64,000 nt of DNA from Paraglaciecola chathamensis S18K6 (GTDB lineage: Bacteria > Pseudomonadota > Gammaproteobacteria > Enterobacterales > Alteromonadaceae), in the NCBI GenBank assembly GCA_000314955.1, contig BAEM01000059.1, positions 1 to 64,000 on the forward strand, in the 5' to 3' direction. Positions 26,887 through 37,708 of this stretch are shown here, piece after piece. The position numbers were made by a program, and so were the translations under genes. Under the pieces are notes generated by a model. It was not told where the DNA came from. It made no database searches and was given only the letters and a program-made list of their open reading frames with translations. Position 1 is the stretch's first letter. Every line of letters starts with the position of its first letter.

Positions 26887-29800
26887 ATGTTGTTATCTGA
26901 TATTTCCATTAAACGCCCAGTATTCGCATCCGTTGTTAATTTACTGTTGGTGGTATTCGGTATTGTTGCCGTTACCTTTTTGTCATTGCGCGAATACCCA
27001 GATGTTGATCCTCCCATCGTCTCGATTAACACGACTTACACAGGTGCATCAGCGGCCATTATCGAAAGCCGTATTACTCAATTATTAGAAGATCGCATCA
27101 GTGGCATTGAAGGGATCAAAAATATTGAGTCGACCAGCAGAAACGGTCGCTCTTCTATTGATGTTGAATTCAACCTTTCAAGAGACATCGATGCTGCATC
27201 AAACGATGTGCGTGAGCGGGTCAGTCGCGCGTTAAATAACTTGCCAGACCAGGCAGATCCCCCTGAGGTTTCTAAATCTACCTCAGATGATGACGTCATC
27301 GTTTGGTATAACCTACGTAGCGATAACATGAGTGTCATGGAGTTAACTGACTACGCTGATCGTTATCTTGTTGACCGGTTATCTGTAGCGGAAGGGGTGG
27401 CTAATGTCCGTTTAGGAGGGGGCCGCAGCTATGCTATGAAGGTATGGCTAGATCGCAATGCGATGGCAGCAAGAGGAATTAGCGTCGCCGATATCGAGCA
27501 GGTAATTCGTGCTGAGAACGTAGAATTGCCAGCGGGTGAAGTGCAATCTAATCAACGTGATTTTGACGTGCGCGTTGCGCGCAGTTATTTAAGCCCTGAA
27601 GACTTTTCGAAATTGCCCGTTAAAGCGGGAATAGACGGATACCTAATTCGTTTAGGCGAAGTGGCCACCGTTGAGCTTGGTGCCGAAGACGACGAAACCG
27701 AGTTTCGCGGCAATGGCGTAAATATGATTGGTTTGGGGATAACGAAACAATCTAAAGCCAATACCTTAGAAGTTGCACGAGCAGCCCAAGCGGCAATCGA
27801 TGAGATTAAACTAACGCTGCCCGATAATATCTTTATTGTGCCAAGTTATGACTCCTCGGTATTTATCGAAGCCTCCATAAACGAAGTGTATGAGACATTA
27901 GCCATCGCAATGCTGATGGTTGTACTGGTGATTTACCTTTTCTTGGGCAATGTGCGAGCGACTATCATTCCTGCGGTTACCGTACCTGTGTCTTTGGTGG
28001 CGGCATTCACTGTGATGTACGCACTAGGTTTCTCAATTAACCTACTTACCTTGTTAGCACTGGTTCTAGCAATTGGCTTGGTGGTGGACGATGCCATCGT
28101 CGTACTTGAAAACATTTCGCGGCGCATTGAGCTAGGCGAGCCACCTTTGCTAGCAGCATATCGTGGCGCACGGGAGGTCGGTTTTGCGGTTATCGCCACA
28201 ACCTTAGTGTTAATCGCGGTATTTGTTCCACTGGTATTTTTACAAGGCAATATAGGGCGATTATTTACCGAATTCGCTTTAGCGATTGCTGCAGCGGTCG
28301 CATTTTCAAGTGTGACCGCATTAACGCTTATTCCTATGTTGAGTTCTAAATTACTGACAAAAAGTAAGCGTACAACTGGCTTAAATAGCTGGATGAATAA
28401 ATCATTCACCAAATTTGAAGGAAGCTATTTTAAGGTGCTTGGGAAAACCATCCACCAACCCATTTTAATGGCGTTACTCATTTTAGTGAGCGTGGTCGGC
28501 TTGCTGCGTTTGGTGGAAATTCTGCCTAGCGAATTCGTCCCTAAAGAAGACCGCGGAAACTTCTTTATTCAGATTCAAGCGGCAGAAGGGGCTAGCTTTA
28601 AAGAAAACAGCCGAAGTATGAAAAAGGTAGAGGAAATTATTCTGCCTTATTTAGACAGTGGTGAAGCAACTCGTGTGTTAGTGCGCTTACCTGGGTTTGG
28701 TAGCAGTGCAGGTATCGCCATTGTAGGTACGCCAATTGGCGACGATAAGAAGCGTTCAACGTTTGAATTAATGGACGAAATCAGTAAAAAGCTGTCTGTT
28801 ATCCCAGATGTAAGAGCCTTCGCTATTATGCGTTCTAGTCTTGGTGGGCGAGGGGTTGGCCGGCCTGTTCAGTTTGTTCTGCAAGGAAACACCTACGAAG
28901 AGCTGGTGGGGTGGCGTGACAAGTTGCTTCTTAGTGCCCAAGAAAACCCTAATCTATTGCGCCTCGATTCTGACTATAAAGAAACCCTGCCGCAATTATT
29001 GATTAATATCGATACTGAGCGGGCAGCAGATTTAGGGGTTTCGGTTAGTGATATAGGCACCACGCTTGAGACCATGTTGGGACAACGTCGTGTATCAACC
29101 TTCTTAGATCGCGGACAAGAATATGACGTGATACTAGAAGGACGCCGCGAAGACTACCGAAGCCCCCAGAGTATTGACAACTTGTACGTACGTTCCTTTA
29201 GAACCGGCGAGCTTATCCCTATGGACAACTTGCTTAAGGTTGAAGAACGAGCTACGTCATCGCGCTTAAATCGCTTCAACCGTATGCGCAGCATTACCAT
29301 TAGTGCAAACCTCGCTGAGGGATACACAGTGGGCGAGGCACTAGCATATTTGAACAACATTGTTGCTACCGAGTTGCCTGAAGGCGTATCAGTTGATTAC
29401 AAAGGCGAATCTCAACTTTATCAAGAATCAGGAAATTCTATTATTTTTATCTTCTTGATGGCGTTGGTTATTGTGTATTTGATCCTAGCTGCTCAGTTTG
29501 AAAGTTGGGTCCATCCTTGGGTCATCATGCTGTCTGTGCCATTAGCGCTGGTCGGCGCATTCATTGGGCTTTATTTTGCTGGCATGACGTTGAATATTTA
29601 CAGCCAAATCGGCTTGGTAATGTTGATAGGGCTTGCGGCTAAAAATGGTATTTTGATTGTAGAATTTGCGAATCAATTACGAGATGCCGGCATTGAATTT
29701 GAATTAGCGCTTAAGCGCGCGGCAATGCTGCGTTTACGCCCGATAGTCATGACTAGTTTCACCACCGTATTTAGCTCTCTTCCTCTGGTATTTGCCAGTG

Positions 29801-29997
29801 GTGCTGGTTCAGAGAGTCGAACTGTTATCGGTATGGTGATATTTTCTGGCGTGCTGGTGTCAACCTTATTGACGTTGTTCGTTGTTCCTACAGCCTACTA
29901 TTGGTTAGCACGTAAAACAGGCTCACCACTGACAATAACCCACAAGTTAGAAAAACTAGAAGAAGAAATTCCCTACGTTAAGGGTGACGATTTCTAG
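26887..29997 (+). CDS. RND multidrug efflux permease (HAE1 family)
   Basis: A 1036-residue proton-driven inner membrane exporter with the usual 12 membrane spans and two large periplasmic loops. The proton-relay Asp pair is at 401-402 (GLVVDDAIVVLENI) and the relay Lys at 919 (AAKNGILIVEFANQ). The N-terminus SDISIKRPVFASVVNLLLVVFG is typical. It needs an outer membrane channel such as TolC, which is not encoded nearby. Substrates cannot be inferred. It forms an operon with the adaptor and ends at a strong terminator. Confidence 0.95.
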   Translation: MLLSDISIKRPVFASVVNLLLVVFGIVAVTFLSLREYPDVDPPIVSINTTYTGASAAIIESRITQLLEDRISGIEGIKNIESTSRNGRSSIDVEFNLSRDIDAASNDVRERVSRALNNLPDQADPPEVSKSTSDDDVIVWYNLRSDNMSVMELTDYADRYLVDRLSVAEGVANVRLGGGRSYAMKVWLDRNAMAARGISVADIEQVIRAENVELPAGEVQSNQRDFDVRVARSYLSPEDFSKLPVKAGIDGYLIRLGEVATVELGAEDDETEFRGNGVNMIGLGITKQSKANTLEVARAAQAAIDEIKLTLPDNIFIVPSYDSSVFIEASINEVYETLAIAMLMVVLVIYLFLGNVRATIIPAVTVPVSLVAAFTVMYALGFSINLLTLLALVLAIGLVVDDAIVVLENISRRIELGEPPLLAAYRGAREVGFAVIATTLVLIAVFVPLVFLQGNIGRLFTEFALAIAAAVAFSSVTALTLIPMLSSKLLTKSKRTTGLNSWMNKSFTKFEGSYFKVLGKTIHQPILMALLILVSVVGLLRLVEILPSEFVPKEDRGNFFIQIQAAEGASFKENSRSMKKVEEIILPYLDSGEATRVLVRLPGFGSSAGIAIVGTPIGDDKKRSTFELMDEISKKLSVIPDVRAFAIMRSSLGGRGVGRPVQFVLQGNTYEELVGWRDKLLLSAQENPNLLRLDSDYKETLPQLLINIDTERAADLGVSVSDIGTTLETMLGQRRVSTFLDRGQEYDVILEGRREDYRSPQSIDNLYVRSFRTGELIPMDNLLKVEERATSSRLNRFNRMRSITISANLAEGYTVGEALAYLNNIVATELPEGVSVDYKGESQLYQESGNSIIFIFLMALVIVYLILAAQFESWVHPWVIMLSVPLALVGAFIGLYFAGMTLNIYSQIGLVMLIGLAAKNGILIVEFANQLRDAGIEFELALKRAAMLRLRPIVMTSFTTVFSSLPLVFASGAGSESRTVIGMVIFSGVLVSTLLTLFVVPTAYYWLARKTGSPLTITHKLEKLEEEIPYVKGDDF

Positions 29998-30024
29998 TTT
30001 TTAACGAACGAATCAATAGAATAA

Positions 30025-30060
30025 AAAGCGGCTGAAGTTTCATTCATGCCGCTTTTTTTA
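30025..30060 (+). terminator. Intrinsic terminator after the RND operon
   Basis: Stem AAAGCGGC / GCCGCTTT with a 15-nt loop is followed by TTTT. Confidence 0.82.
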
Positions 30061-30126
30061 TGTTTGAATAACGGCAATTTAAAGTGAAGGCGTGCAGCCA
30101 AATGCCAAACATTTTTAAAACTCAGA

Positions 30127-30162
30127 GCAAAAAAAAACGGATATTAAATCCGGTTTTTTTTG
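30127..30162 (-). terminator. Terminator of rpoD
   Basis: Stem CGGAT/ATCCG is flanked by long A and T runs on either side, so it can work in both directions. It lies 52 bp after the rpoD stop on the minus strand. Confidence 0.8.
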
Positions 30163-30213
30163 CGTACGGTTCATAGGCTAACGATAAGTCGTATCATCAA
30201 CCATATGATATCA

Positions 30214-32055
30214 CTACTCGTCTAAGAAGCTTCGTAGCTGCTCAGAGCGGCTAGGGTGGCGTAATTTACGCAAGGCTTTAGCTTCGATTTGACGGATACG
30301 CTCACGCGTAACATCAAACTGCTTGCCCACTTCCTCAAGGGTGTGATCGGTATTCATGTCAATACCAAAACGCATTCTCAATACTTTTGCTTCACGGGCA
30401 GTTAAGCCAGCTAACACTTCTTGAGTGGCGTTTTTCAAGCTGCCACCAGTGGCAGAGTCAAGAGGTTGCACAATCGTGCTATCTTCAATGAAGTCACCTA
30501 AATGTGAATCTTCATCATCGCCGATTGGGGTTTCCATTGAGATTGGCTCTTTTGCAATCTTCAGCACCTTACGGATTTTGTCTTCAGGCATTAACATGCG
30601 CTCTGACAATTCTTCAGGTGTTGGCTCACGACCCATTTCTTGCAACATCTGACGAGAAATACGGTTCAGCTTATTGATTGTCTCAATCATGTGCACTGGT
30701 ATACGAATAGTACGTGCCTGATCCGCAATTGAGCGTGTGATAGCTTGGCGGATCCACCAGGTTGCATAAGTTGAGAACTTGTAACCACGACGGTATTCAA
30801 ATTTATCAACCGCTTTCATCAAACCAATGTTACCTTCTTGGATCAGATCCAAGAACTGTAAACCACGGTTGGTGTACTTCTTCGCGATTGAAATAACCAA
30901 ACGTAAGTTCGCTTCAACCATCTCTTTTTTCGCACGACGCGCTTTCGCTTCACCGATCGACATACGACGGTTAATGTCTTTAATATCCGCAATGATTAAG
31001 CCGGTTTCTTCTTCAACGGCATTCATTTTGCCGATGCTGCGCTCTAACTCTTCTTGATGAACTTTAAGTTCTTCAACATAAGGCGCGTCAGATGCCATGA
31101 TCTCGTATAGCCAATCCGTGCTGGTTTCATTACCAGAAAAGGCTTTAATAAAGTCTTTCTTAGGCATTTTAGCTGCGGCAACACAGTGCTTCATCACGAT
31201 ACGTTCTTGTACGCGAATGCGATCCATCATGCTACGCATGTTCTTAACCATACGGTCAAACTGCTTAGGCACCAAACGGAACTCTTTAAAGATTTCGCTT
31301 AATTCATCGATTTCTTTACGCGATTTAGCGTGAGAGCGGCCTTCAGAAGCAATTACATCGCGGGTTTTTTCGTATTGAACACGCAGCTCAGAAAACTTCT
31401 CACGGGCCTCTTCTGGATCTGGACCTGTGTCTTCTTCTTCTTCGTCTTCATCATCGCTGTCGTCGCCATCATCGTCTTCATCTTCCAACTCTTCTTCGGA
31501 TAACTCAGAACCAATGTGTGTGGCAGTAGGGGCTATGTTGTCTGCTTCATTAGGGTCAACAAAACCAACAATAATGTCACTCAAGCGAATTTCTTCTGCT
31601 TCGTACATATCCCACTGATCAAGCAAGTAGGTAATCGCTTCAGGGTATTCTGCAACAGAACACTGAACCTGATTAATGCCTTCTTCAATGCGTTTGGCGA
31701 TAACAATCTCGCCTTCACGGGTTAATAGTTCAACCGTACCCATTTCACGCATATACATACGTACTGGATCGGTTGTTCTACCAATCTCGCTCTCGACCGT
31801 TGCTAAGGCTTGGGCGGCGGCTTCCGCGACTTCTTCATCAGTTGTGGTTTCTTGCATCAAAAGTTCATCGGAATCAGGAGCGTTTTCAAACACTTTGATC
31901 CCCATGTCGTTGATCATACGGATGATGTCTTCAATCTGATCCGAGTCAACTATGTCTTGAGGCAGGTGATCATTTACTTCGGCAAAGGTCAAGTAGCCTT
32001 GTTCTTTACCTTTGGCAATGAGGAGTTTTATCTGCGACTGCTTGCTTTGCACCAT
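30214..32055 (-). CDS. rpoD: RNA polymerase primary sigma factor RpoD (sigma-70)
   Basis: The housekeeping sigma factor, 613 residues as in E. coli. Region 1.1 is at the N-terminus. Region 1.2 includes [12 protein letters not shown] long acidic run (about 185-215, Asp/Glu only over most of it) lies in the non-conserved region. Regions 2.1-2.4 include [30 protein letters not shown] and [19 protein letters not shown]. Regions 3 and 4 end in the [24 protein letters not shown]. It is last in rpsU-yqeY-dnaG-rpoD. The 145-bp gap after dnaG could hold its own promoter. Confidence 0.99.
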   Translation of the reverse strand: MVQSKQSQIKLLIAKGKEQGYLTFAEVNDHLPQDIVDSDQIEDIIRMINDMGIKVFENAPDSDELLMQETTTDEEVAEAAAQALATVESEIGRTTDPVRMYMREMGTVELLTREGEIVIAKRIEEGINQVQCSVAEYPEAITYLLDQWDMYEAEEIRLSDIIVGFVDPNEADNIAPTATHIGSELSEEELEDEDDDGDDSDDEDEEEEDTGPDPEEAREKFSELRVQYEKTRDVIASEGRSHAKSRKEIDELSEIFKEFRLVPKQFDRMVKNMRSMMDRIRVQERIVMKHCVAAAKMPKKDFIKAFSGNETSTDWLYEIMASDAPYVEELKVHQEELERSIGKMNAVEEETGLIIADIKDINRRMSIGEAKARRAKKEMVEANLRLVISIAKKYTNRGLQFLDLIQEGNIGLMKAVDKFEYRRGYKFSTYATWWIRQAITRSIADQARTIRIPVHMIETINKLNRISRQMLQEMGREPTPEELSERMLMPEDKIRKVLKIAKEPISMETPIGDDEDSHLGDFIEDSTIVQPLDSATGGSLKNATQEVLAGLTAREAKVLRMRFGIDMNTDHTLEEVGKQFDVTRERIRQIEAKALRKLRHPSRSEQLRSFLDE

Positions 32056-32200
32056 ATACCTTACACTTCTCGATTTGGGTTAAAATTGCACCCTGAGAAC
32101 GAATTAACGGGCTCAAAATGCTAAATACTTTGCTTGGGCTCGAGGCTGTAGCGAATTAGCCAGTATAGCAGACTCGACTACCCTTGGGCTAGATGTTGGG

Positions 32201-33967
32201 TCATTTTTGTTCTTTTACAAGTAGGTTCAACTCTTGTTTTTCATCAACACTGAGATTTCCCAGGCGCGCTTTTGACATCAATTCGTCCATTCTACTTTTA
32301 AAGTGCCAATCGAGTAGTTTGGCGAAGCTGTCTTTAAATACCAAAGCTTGGTTTTCTTCGGCGTATTCCCAGCCGAGTAACTTGGCTAAATTTTTACTTT
32401 GCGGATGATGTCTAAAGTGCTCCAACACTTGGGCCGTATTTGCATTCGGTTTGCTTAAACAGAATTCAAATAGTTCGGTTAAAAAGTCTAGCCCAGGTAC
32501 TTGCATATCACCGAGTGCGGCGGGGTTGGTTTGCTGGCATTCAATCGCAATTCTCGGTTGATCAAGTAATAATCTGATCATCATTCTCACTGGAGAAATC
32601 TTGGCTTTATTCAGCGCGGTAAAATCCAGCTTAGCCCCAGCTTTATGTTGATTAGCTTTAGCTACGTCTTGCTCTAGCCTGTGACGGTTTCTATCGCCCA
32701 TATGGGTGCTTAATTCAGACGTCAAAATGGCCCGTTGATTCTCACCCAATATTTGCTCAATCAATGGCATGGCTTCGGCTTTTAACGCTGCTTTGCCTTC
32801 TGCACTGCCTATATGGTGACGTTGGAGCAAATTATCAAAGAAAAATTTAGATAAAGGGACTGAGTCGCTAACCAATTTTTGTTCAAACGCTTCTTTGCCT
32901 ATCTGGCGTACTAGGGTATCTGGGTCTTCTCCGTCGGGTAGAAATAAAAATTTCATCTCTACACCATCTTTTAGATAGGCTAGGGCGTTCTCGAGTGCTC
33001 GCCAAGCAGCCTCACGGCCCGCACGGTCACCGTCATAACAACATACCACTTCACTGGTGGTACGAAATAGCATTTGAATATGTTCAGGCGTTGTAGCCGT
33101 GCCTAAAGACGCGACAGCGTATTTGATATCAAATTGGGCTAAGGCAACCACGTCCATATAGCCTTCAACAATCATGATCCTAGGTAAGTTACGGTGCGCC
33201 TGTTTTGCTTGATAAAACCCGTAAAGCTCATTGCCTTTATGGAAAATACGCGTTTCCGGTGAGTTTAAATACTTTGGAGTGCCGTCACCCAGTACACGGC
33301 CACCAAAGCCAACAATACGGCCGCGTTTATCGCGAATAGGGAACATAATCCGCTCGCGAAAAAAGTCGAATCTACGACGGTTATCGTTTTCAGTAATTAA
33401 TTTTAAATCAAGTAACTGCTGCTGCGCTTCAGGTGTGCGTCCAAAAGTACTGAGTACTGCATCCCATTCAGTTGGCGCGTAGCCTATACCAAATGCTTTG
33501 ACGACCTCTCCACTTAGGCCTCGCTTTTTTAGATAATCAATAGCGCGGTCTTTATCACTGTGCACTTTAAGCTGATGAGAAAAGTAGCGCGATATCGTTT
33601 CCATTAACTCGTAATCGTCTGCCTTTTGCTGCTTTTGCTCAGCAGTTGGGGCGGGCGTTGAGCTTTTTTCTCGTGGCACATCAACACTATGGTACTGAGC
33701 AAGCTCTTCTATCGCTTCAGGAAACTCAAGGCGATCATATTCCATCAAAAAAGAAATAACATTGCCGTGGGCGCCACAACCAAAGCAGTGATAAAACTGT
33801 TTGTCTTGGCTTACCGTAAAAGAAGGGCTTTTTTCATTATGAAATGGGCAGCACGCTTGATAGTTTCTACCTGCTTTTTTGAGTTTAACGCGGTTATCTA
33901 CGACCTCAACAATATCGGTACGAGCGATTAAATCATCAATAAATTCACGAGGTATACGGCCGTTCAT
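32201..33967 (-). CDS. dnaG: DNA primase DnaG
   Basis: Makes RNA primers at the replication fork with DnaB. The CHC2 zinc-binding domain (about 38-65) has CPFHNEKSPSF and HCFGCGAHG. The TOPRIM core (about 260-340) has IVEGYMDVVAL and CCYDGDRAGREAAWRAL. The C-terminal helicase-interaction domain follows and is weakly conserved. The 588 residues are normal. It lies in the macromolecular synthesis operon between yqeY and rpoD. Confidence 0.98.
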   Translation of the reverse strand: MNGRIPREFIDDLIARTDIVEVVDNRVKLKKAGRNYQACCPFHNEKSPSFTVSQDKQFYHCFGCGAHGNVISFLMEYDRLEFPEAIEELAQYHSVDVPREKSSTPAPTAEQKQQKADDYELMETISRYFSHQLKVHSDKDRAIDYLKKRGLSGEVVKAFGIGYAPTEWDAVLSTFGRTPEAQQQLLDLKLITENDNRRRFDFFRERIMFPIRDKRGRIVGFGGRVLGDGTPKYLNSPETRIFHKGNELYGFYQAKQAHRNLPRIMIVEGYMDVVALAQFDIKYAVASLGTATTPEHIQMLFRTTSEVVCCYDGDRAGREAAWRALENALAYLKDGVEMKFLFLPDGEDPDTLVRQIGKEAFEQKLVSDSVPLSKFFFDNLLQRHHIGSAEGKAALKAEAMPLIEQILGENQRAILTSELSTHMGDRNRHRLEQDVAKANQHKAGAKLDFTALNKAKISPVRMMIRLLLDQPRIAIECQQTNPAALGDMQVPGLDFLTELFEFCLSKPNANTAQVLEHFRHHPQSKNLAKLLGWEYAEENQALVFKDSFAKLLDWHFKSRMDELMSKARLGNLSVDEKQELNLLVKEQK

Positions 33968-34037
33968 GTCAAATTCTCAATCTGTTCTTGCATAGTATGA
34001 GGAATGCAAAAAGCACTATACTTGGTCTGCATAAACA

Positions 34038-34063
34038 AACAAGCCGCAAATAAATGCGGCTTG
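34038..34063 (-). terminator. Hairpin between yqeY and dnaG
   Basis: A stem CAAGCCGCA/TGCGGCTTG is followed on the minus strand by TTTGTTTA. It is a weak terminator or an attenuator/processing site inside the operon. Confidence 0.5.
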
Positions 34064-34120
34064 ATTACGAAGGGTATTTGGGCGCCTATAGATTACTTTA
34101 GGCGACGTTAAGGGGTCTAG

Positions 34121-34564
34121 CTAAGCTAGCTTGGCTTTTATTTGACCGCTTAATTTTCCCATGTCAGTTCGACCTTGTACTTTAGGTTTCAACCAAGCCA
34201 TTACTTTACCCATATCTTGCATTCCGCTCGCTTGTGTCTCGACCATCGCTTGGTCAATCAAGGAGCTAATTTCTTCTTCGCTCAAAGGTTGAGGCAAAAA
34301 AGTCTGCAAAATATCAATTTCAGCAAGTTCTACGTCAACTAAATCTTGACGATTGGCTTGTTCGAACTGACTCGCAGCGTCTTTTCTCTGTTTTACCATC
34401 TTAGTAAGCAGAGCAATGACATCGCTGTCGTTGAGCTCAATACGCTCGTCAACTTCACGCTGTTTAACCGCTGCTAACGCCATACGAATAGTGCCAAGAC
34501 GAATTTTGTCTTTAGCGCGCATTGCGTCTTTTTGGGCATTTTTTAAATCATCTAACAAGGACAT
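34121..34564 (-). CDS. yqeY: GatB/YqeY domain-containing protein
   Basis: A 147-residue helical protein of the YqeY family, related to the C-terminal tRNA-binding tail of GatB but free-standing. Marks are the N-terminal LLDDLKNAQKDAMRAKDKIRLGTIR, the AAVKQREVDER block, and the C-terminal MGKVMAWLKPKVQGRTDMGKLSG. The precise function is unproven; involvement with tRNA-dependent amidotransfer is a guess from homology. Its place between rpsU and dnaG is conserved in many gammaproteobacteria. Confidence 0.92.
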   Translation of the reverse strand: MSLLDDLKNAQKDAMRAKDKIRLGTIRMALAAVKQREVDERIELNDSDVIALLTKMVKQRKDAASQFEQANRQDLVDVELAEIDILQTFLPQPLSEEEISSLIDQAMVETQASGMQDMGKVMAWLKPKVQGRTDMGKLSGQIKAKLA

Positions 34565-34613
34565 GAAATTGACTCGAAGAAATACTTAAAATGAACCTAA
34601 GATAAAACTGCAA

Positions 34614-34639
34614 AGGGTGTTTAATACGTTAAACACCCT
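34614..34639 (-). terminator. Attenuator/terminator between rpsU and yqeY
   Basis: A perfect 11-bp stem AGGGTGTTTAA/TTAAACACCCT with a 4-nt loop is followed on the minus strand by a broken T tract (TTTGCAGTTTT). It matches the E. coli arrangement in which a partial terminator after rpsU keeps dnaG expression low. Confidence 0.7.
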
Positions 34640-34648
34640 AGGAGAGAA

Positions 34649-34864
34649 TTAGTACAATCTGATGCGACGTGCGTTTTCGCGAGACAACTTCTTCAAAAGA
34701 CGTTTTTTAGCAGCTGCTTTCTTACGCTTACGTTCCCAAGTAGGTTTTTCAAAAAATTCGCGACGACGAACTTCAGAAAGAACACCTGCTTTTTCACATG
34801 AACGTTTAAAACGACGCAACGCTACGTCAAATGGTTCGTTTTCTCTAACTTTAACGATTGGCAT
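34649..34864 (-). CDS. rpsU: 30S ribosomal protein S21
   Basis: A 71-residue very basic protein, the same length as E. coli S21. It starts [27 protein letters not shown] and ends [13 protein letters not shown]. First gene of the macromolecular synthesis operon, with a near-consensus sigma-70 promoter upstream and a partial terminator after it. Confidence 0.99.
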   Translation of the reverse strand: MPIVKVRENEPFDVALRRFKRSCEKAGVLSEVRRREFFEKPTWERKRKKAAAKKRLLKKLSRENARRIRLY

Positions 34865-34939
34865 TAAAATCTCACCTCAAAAATAAATACTTTGTCTGCC
34901 AGCGCAAAAAATAACCGGCTCGGTTAAAAATGGTGCGGA

Positions 34940-34968
34940 ATTTTAATCATATACGCTAACAATGTAAA
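34940..34968 (-). promoter_or_regulatory. Sigma-70 promoter of rpsU operon
   Basis: On the minus strand TTTACA (34963-34968) and TAAAAT (34940-34945) are separated by exactly 17 bp. The -10 lies about 75 bp before the rpsU ATG. Confidence 0.75.
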
Positions 34969-35083
34969 GACCCGATATGGGAAATATTGGATTAGTCACC
35001 GATTATTCACTCTAATATGGTGAAATCATCATGAGAAAGGTAGAATGCGCGGCCTAACCACAACTGGGAACACCACATCTACT

Positions 35084-36097
35084 ATGCGCGTTATTGGTAT
35101 TGAAACATCTTGCGATGAAACAGGCATTGCAGTTTACGATGAACATCAGGGGCTATTATCTCATCAACTCTATAGCCAAGTAAAGTTACATGCTGATTAT
35201 GGTGGTGTGGTGCCTGAATTGGCGTCTCGTGATCACGTACGCAAAATTGTCCCTTTAATTAAGCAGGCTTTGCTCGATGCAAACTGCACAAAAGAGGATA
35301 TAGATGGTATTGCTTTTACCAAAGGCCCTGGACTTGTTGGGGCCTTGCTTGTTGGCTCATCGGTAGCGCGAAGCTTAGCGTTCGCTTGGGGTGTACCTGC
35401 GGTGGGGGTGCATCATATGGAAGGCCATTTATTAGCGCCGATGTTAGACGAACCTGCACCAAAGTTTCCTTTTGTGGCTTTATTAGTTTCCGGTGGGCAT
35501 TCGATGATGGTGCGCGTAGATGGTATCGGGCTGTATGAAATTTTAGGGGAGTCAGTAGATGATGCCGCGGGCGAAGCATTTGATAAAACCGCTAAGTTAC
35601 TTGGGCTTGATTACCCAGGCGGGCCCTTATTAGCTAAAATGGCCGAACAAGGGGAAGCGGGGCATTATAAGTTTCCTCGTCCTATGACAGATCGCCCCGG
35701 CCTTGATTTTAGTTTCAGTGGCTTAAAAACCTTTGCCGCTAATACAATTCGTAGTTCAGACCAATCAGCACAAACCAAAGCCAATATTGCTTATGCGTTT
35801 CAAGAAGCAGTGGTCGATACGCTAGCAATTAAATGTAAACGGGCGCTTAAACAAACAGGGTTGAAACGCTTAGTGATCGCTGGCGGAGTAAGTGCTAACA
35901 AACAGTTGCGTGTTGAGTTTGAAAGCATGATGAAAAAACTACAGGGTACCGTATTCTATCCGCGCTTAGAATTTTGTACCGACAACGGGGCAATGATCGC
36001 TTACGCTGGCTTAAAAAGGCTTAAGGCTGGTGAGCAAGAAGGGTTAGCCACTAAAGCACAACCTAGGTGGGCGCTTGACGAGCTAGAAGCTATCTAA
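35084..36097 (+). CDS. tsaD: tRNA N6-adenosine threonylcarbamoyltransferase TsaD
   Basis: Catalyses transfer of the threonylcarbamoyl group to A37 of ANN-decoding tRNAs, with TsaB and TsaE. Marks are [11 protein letters not shown], the metal-binding HHMEGH (His111/His115 type), VSGGHS, and the C-terminal [12 protein letters not shown]. The start at 35084 gives 337 residues, the E. coli length, beginning MRVIGIETS. The frame also opens at 35045, which has a better ribosome site (GAGAAAGG), so a 13-residue N-terminal extension is possible. It is divergent from rpsU as in E. coli. Confidence 0.96.
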   Translation: MRVIGIETSCDETGIAVYDEHQGLLSHQLYSQVKLHADYGGVVPELASRDHVRKIVPLIKQALLDANCTKEDIDGIAFTKGPGLVGALLVGSSVARSLAFAWGVPAVGVHHMEGHLLAPMLDEPAPKFPFVALLVSGGHSMMVRVDGIGLYEILGESVDDAAGEAFDKTAKLLGLDYPGGPLLAKMAEQGEAGHYKFPRPMTDRPGLDFSFSGLKTFAANTIRSSDQSAQTKANIAYAFQEAVVDTLAIKCKRALKQTGLKRLVIAGGVSANKQLRVEFESMMKKLQGTVFYPRLEFCTDNGAMIAYAGLKRLKAGEQEGLATKAQPRWALDELEAI

Positions 36098-36154
36098 GCG
36101 CGATGTTGTACCTCCCAAGGGTTATAAGTAGGCCGTAACCTCGGCCTACTGTGA

Positions 36155-36757
36155 CTATTCTTTTGTCCTGCCTTTATCCCAAATCTTGCTTTCTTGACCT
36201 TGGAGTAAGCGAATAATATTTTGTTTGTGACGTACGATAATAAGAATGCATAGCATGGTAACAGGGACGGTATAGGCTGGTTTTACAAACCAAGTAATAA
36301 TGGGAGCGATAGTGACTGAAATAATCGCCGCCAGTGATGAATAACCCGTAATGAAAATAACCACCAACCAGCAGGTTAATAGAATACTGCACAGCTCCCA
36401 CCCTAGCGGCAACATAGCACCGATGGCAGTCGCTACGCCTTTGCCTCCTTTGAAATTAAAGTACAGCGGGAATATATGCCCCAAACAGGCAGCCAACCCA
36501 ACAAACCCTAGGGCAATAGGCGATAAGCCCAAAAAGTAGCCGACATACACTGGAATTGTGCCCTTTAGCACATCGAAAATAAACACTAAAGCAGCTGGCA
36601 GCCTACCGCCAATGCGCAATACGTTCGTCGCTCCTGGGTTGTTAGAGCCTGCTTTGCGCGGATCAGGCAGGGCGAACATACGGCATATAAGAACCGCGCT
36701 CGATATGGAGCCTAATAAATAAGCGCTACAAAAGATTAAAATGCTAAGTGACGTCAT
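36155..36757 (-). CDS. plsY: Acyl-phosphate:glycerol-3-phosphate acyltransferase PlsY
   Basis: An integral inner membrane enzyme that makes lysophosphatidic acid from acyl-phosphate and glycerol-3-phosphate. Starting at MTSLSIL gives 200 residues and about five to seven membrane segments. Conserved motifs are [11 protein letters not shown], the FKGGKGVAT loop and the C-terminal IIVRHKQNI(I). The longer frame from 36835 would overlap folB's start and lacks family support. It diverges from folB. Confidence 0.95.
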   Translation of the reverse strand: MTSLSILIFCSAYLLGSISSAVLICRMFALPDPRKAGSNNPGATNVLRIGGRLPAALVFIFDVLKGTIPVYVGYFLGLSPIALGFVGLAACLGHIFPLYFNFKGGKGVATAIGAMLPLGWELCSILLTCWLVVIFITGYSSLAAIISVTIAPIITWFVKPAYTVPVTMLCILIIVRHKQNIIRLLQGQESKIWDKGRTKE

Positions 36758-36833
36758 GTACTTATGTTCTGTAAACGGGGTACAATTCACCAAGATTACC
36801 TTAAAATTTAACCAATAACAGCGCGGATCTTTC

Positions 36834-37193
36834 ATGGATAAAATTTACATTGAAGGCTTAGAGGTGCAATCTCTAATAGGCGTGTACGATTGGGAACGGG
36901 ATGCGACACAGCGATTGCTGGTCGATATAGTGTTATTCAGCGATTTACAAAAACCAGCTTATAGCGACGATGTCGAAGATACGCTCAATTACGCAGAGGT
37001 GGCTGAGGCCATCACACAGGTTGCGAAGCAAAGCGAATTTGCGCTCATCGAAGCATTAGCCCAAGCGATGATCACTCAGATTTTCACGCAGTTTCCTGTG
37101 CAAAAAATCACATTGAAATTAAGCAAGCCAGATATTTTAGCCGATGCGCAAAATGTTGCGGTTGAATTCACGCGTGAGCGAAAAGACACATGA
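36834..37193 (+). CDS. folB: Dihydroneopterin aldolase FolB
   Basis: Cleaves 7,8-dihydroneopterin to 6-hydroxymethyl-dihydropterin in folate synthesis. The 119 residues show the family pattern [20 protein letters not shown] with the catalytic Glu region, [10 protein letters not shown], the [10 protein letters not shown] block and [11 protein letters not shown]. The start is close to the plsY regulatory region. It overlaps folK by 4 bp. Confidence 0.96.
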   Translation: MDKIYIEGLEVQSLIGVYDWERDATQRLLVDIVLFSDLQKPAYSDDVEDTLNYAEVAEAITQVAKQSEFALIEALAQAMITQIFTQFPVQKITLKLSKPDILADAQNVAVEFTRERKDT

Positions 37194-37708
37194 GTGCACA
37201 AGCACCTCAACATCTAATTTTCATCAGTGTCGGCAGTAACATTAATCGAGAGCAGCATATTAATGCAGGTCTTGATGCTATGTACGCTGCATTCGGTGAA
37301 CTCACGCTATCCTCGGTTTATGAAAGCAAGTCAGTGGGCTTTGACGGTAATAATTTTTACAATTTAGTTGTACAAGCTAGCACTGAACTTTCAATCGTCG
37401 AGGTGGTAGAACACCTAAAGACAATCGAAACACAAAACCTGCGTACCCGAGAAAGCAAAAAATTTGCTCCGCGCACCTTAGACCTCGATTTACTGACATA
37501 TGATGACGTCATTATTCAAGCACCGATGGAACTTCCTCGTCCGGAGATCCTCTACAATGCGTTTGTGTTACAGCCCTTAGCGGAAATTGCACCTGAGGTA
37601 GAACATCCGCTGGCCAAAAAAAGCTATTTTTCCTTGTGGCAGCAATACGACAAATCGCAACAACAGTTATGGCCTATCAAATTTACATGGAGCGCTAATC
37701 GCCAATGA
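37190..37708 (+). CDS. folK: 2-amino-4-hydroxy-6-hydroxymethyldihydropteridine pyrophosphokinase FolK
   Basis: Transfers pyrophosphate from ATP to 6-hydroxymethyl-dihydropterin, the step after FolB. Motifs are SVGSNINRE at the N-terminus, [13 protein letters not shown], and the catalytic [12 protein letters not shown] followed by LPRPEI. The 172 residues are within family range. It is translationally coupled on both sides by 4-bp overlaps with folB and uppP. Confidence 0.96.
   Translation: MSAQAPQHLIFISVGSNINREQHINAGLDAMYAAFGELTLSSVYESKSVGFDGNNFYNLVVQASTELSIVEVVEHLKTIETQNLRTRESKKFAPRTLDLDLLTYDDVIIQAPMELPRPEILYNAFVLQPLAEIAPEVEHPLAKKSYFSLWQQYDKSQQQLWPIKFTWSANRQ

Noticed and set aside
31427-31618. 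Poly-Ser frame opposite rpoD
   Set aside because: It is the antisense shadow of the Asp/Glu run in the sigma-70 non-conserved region.
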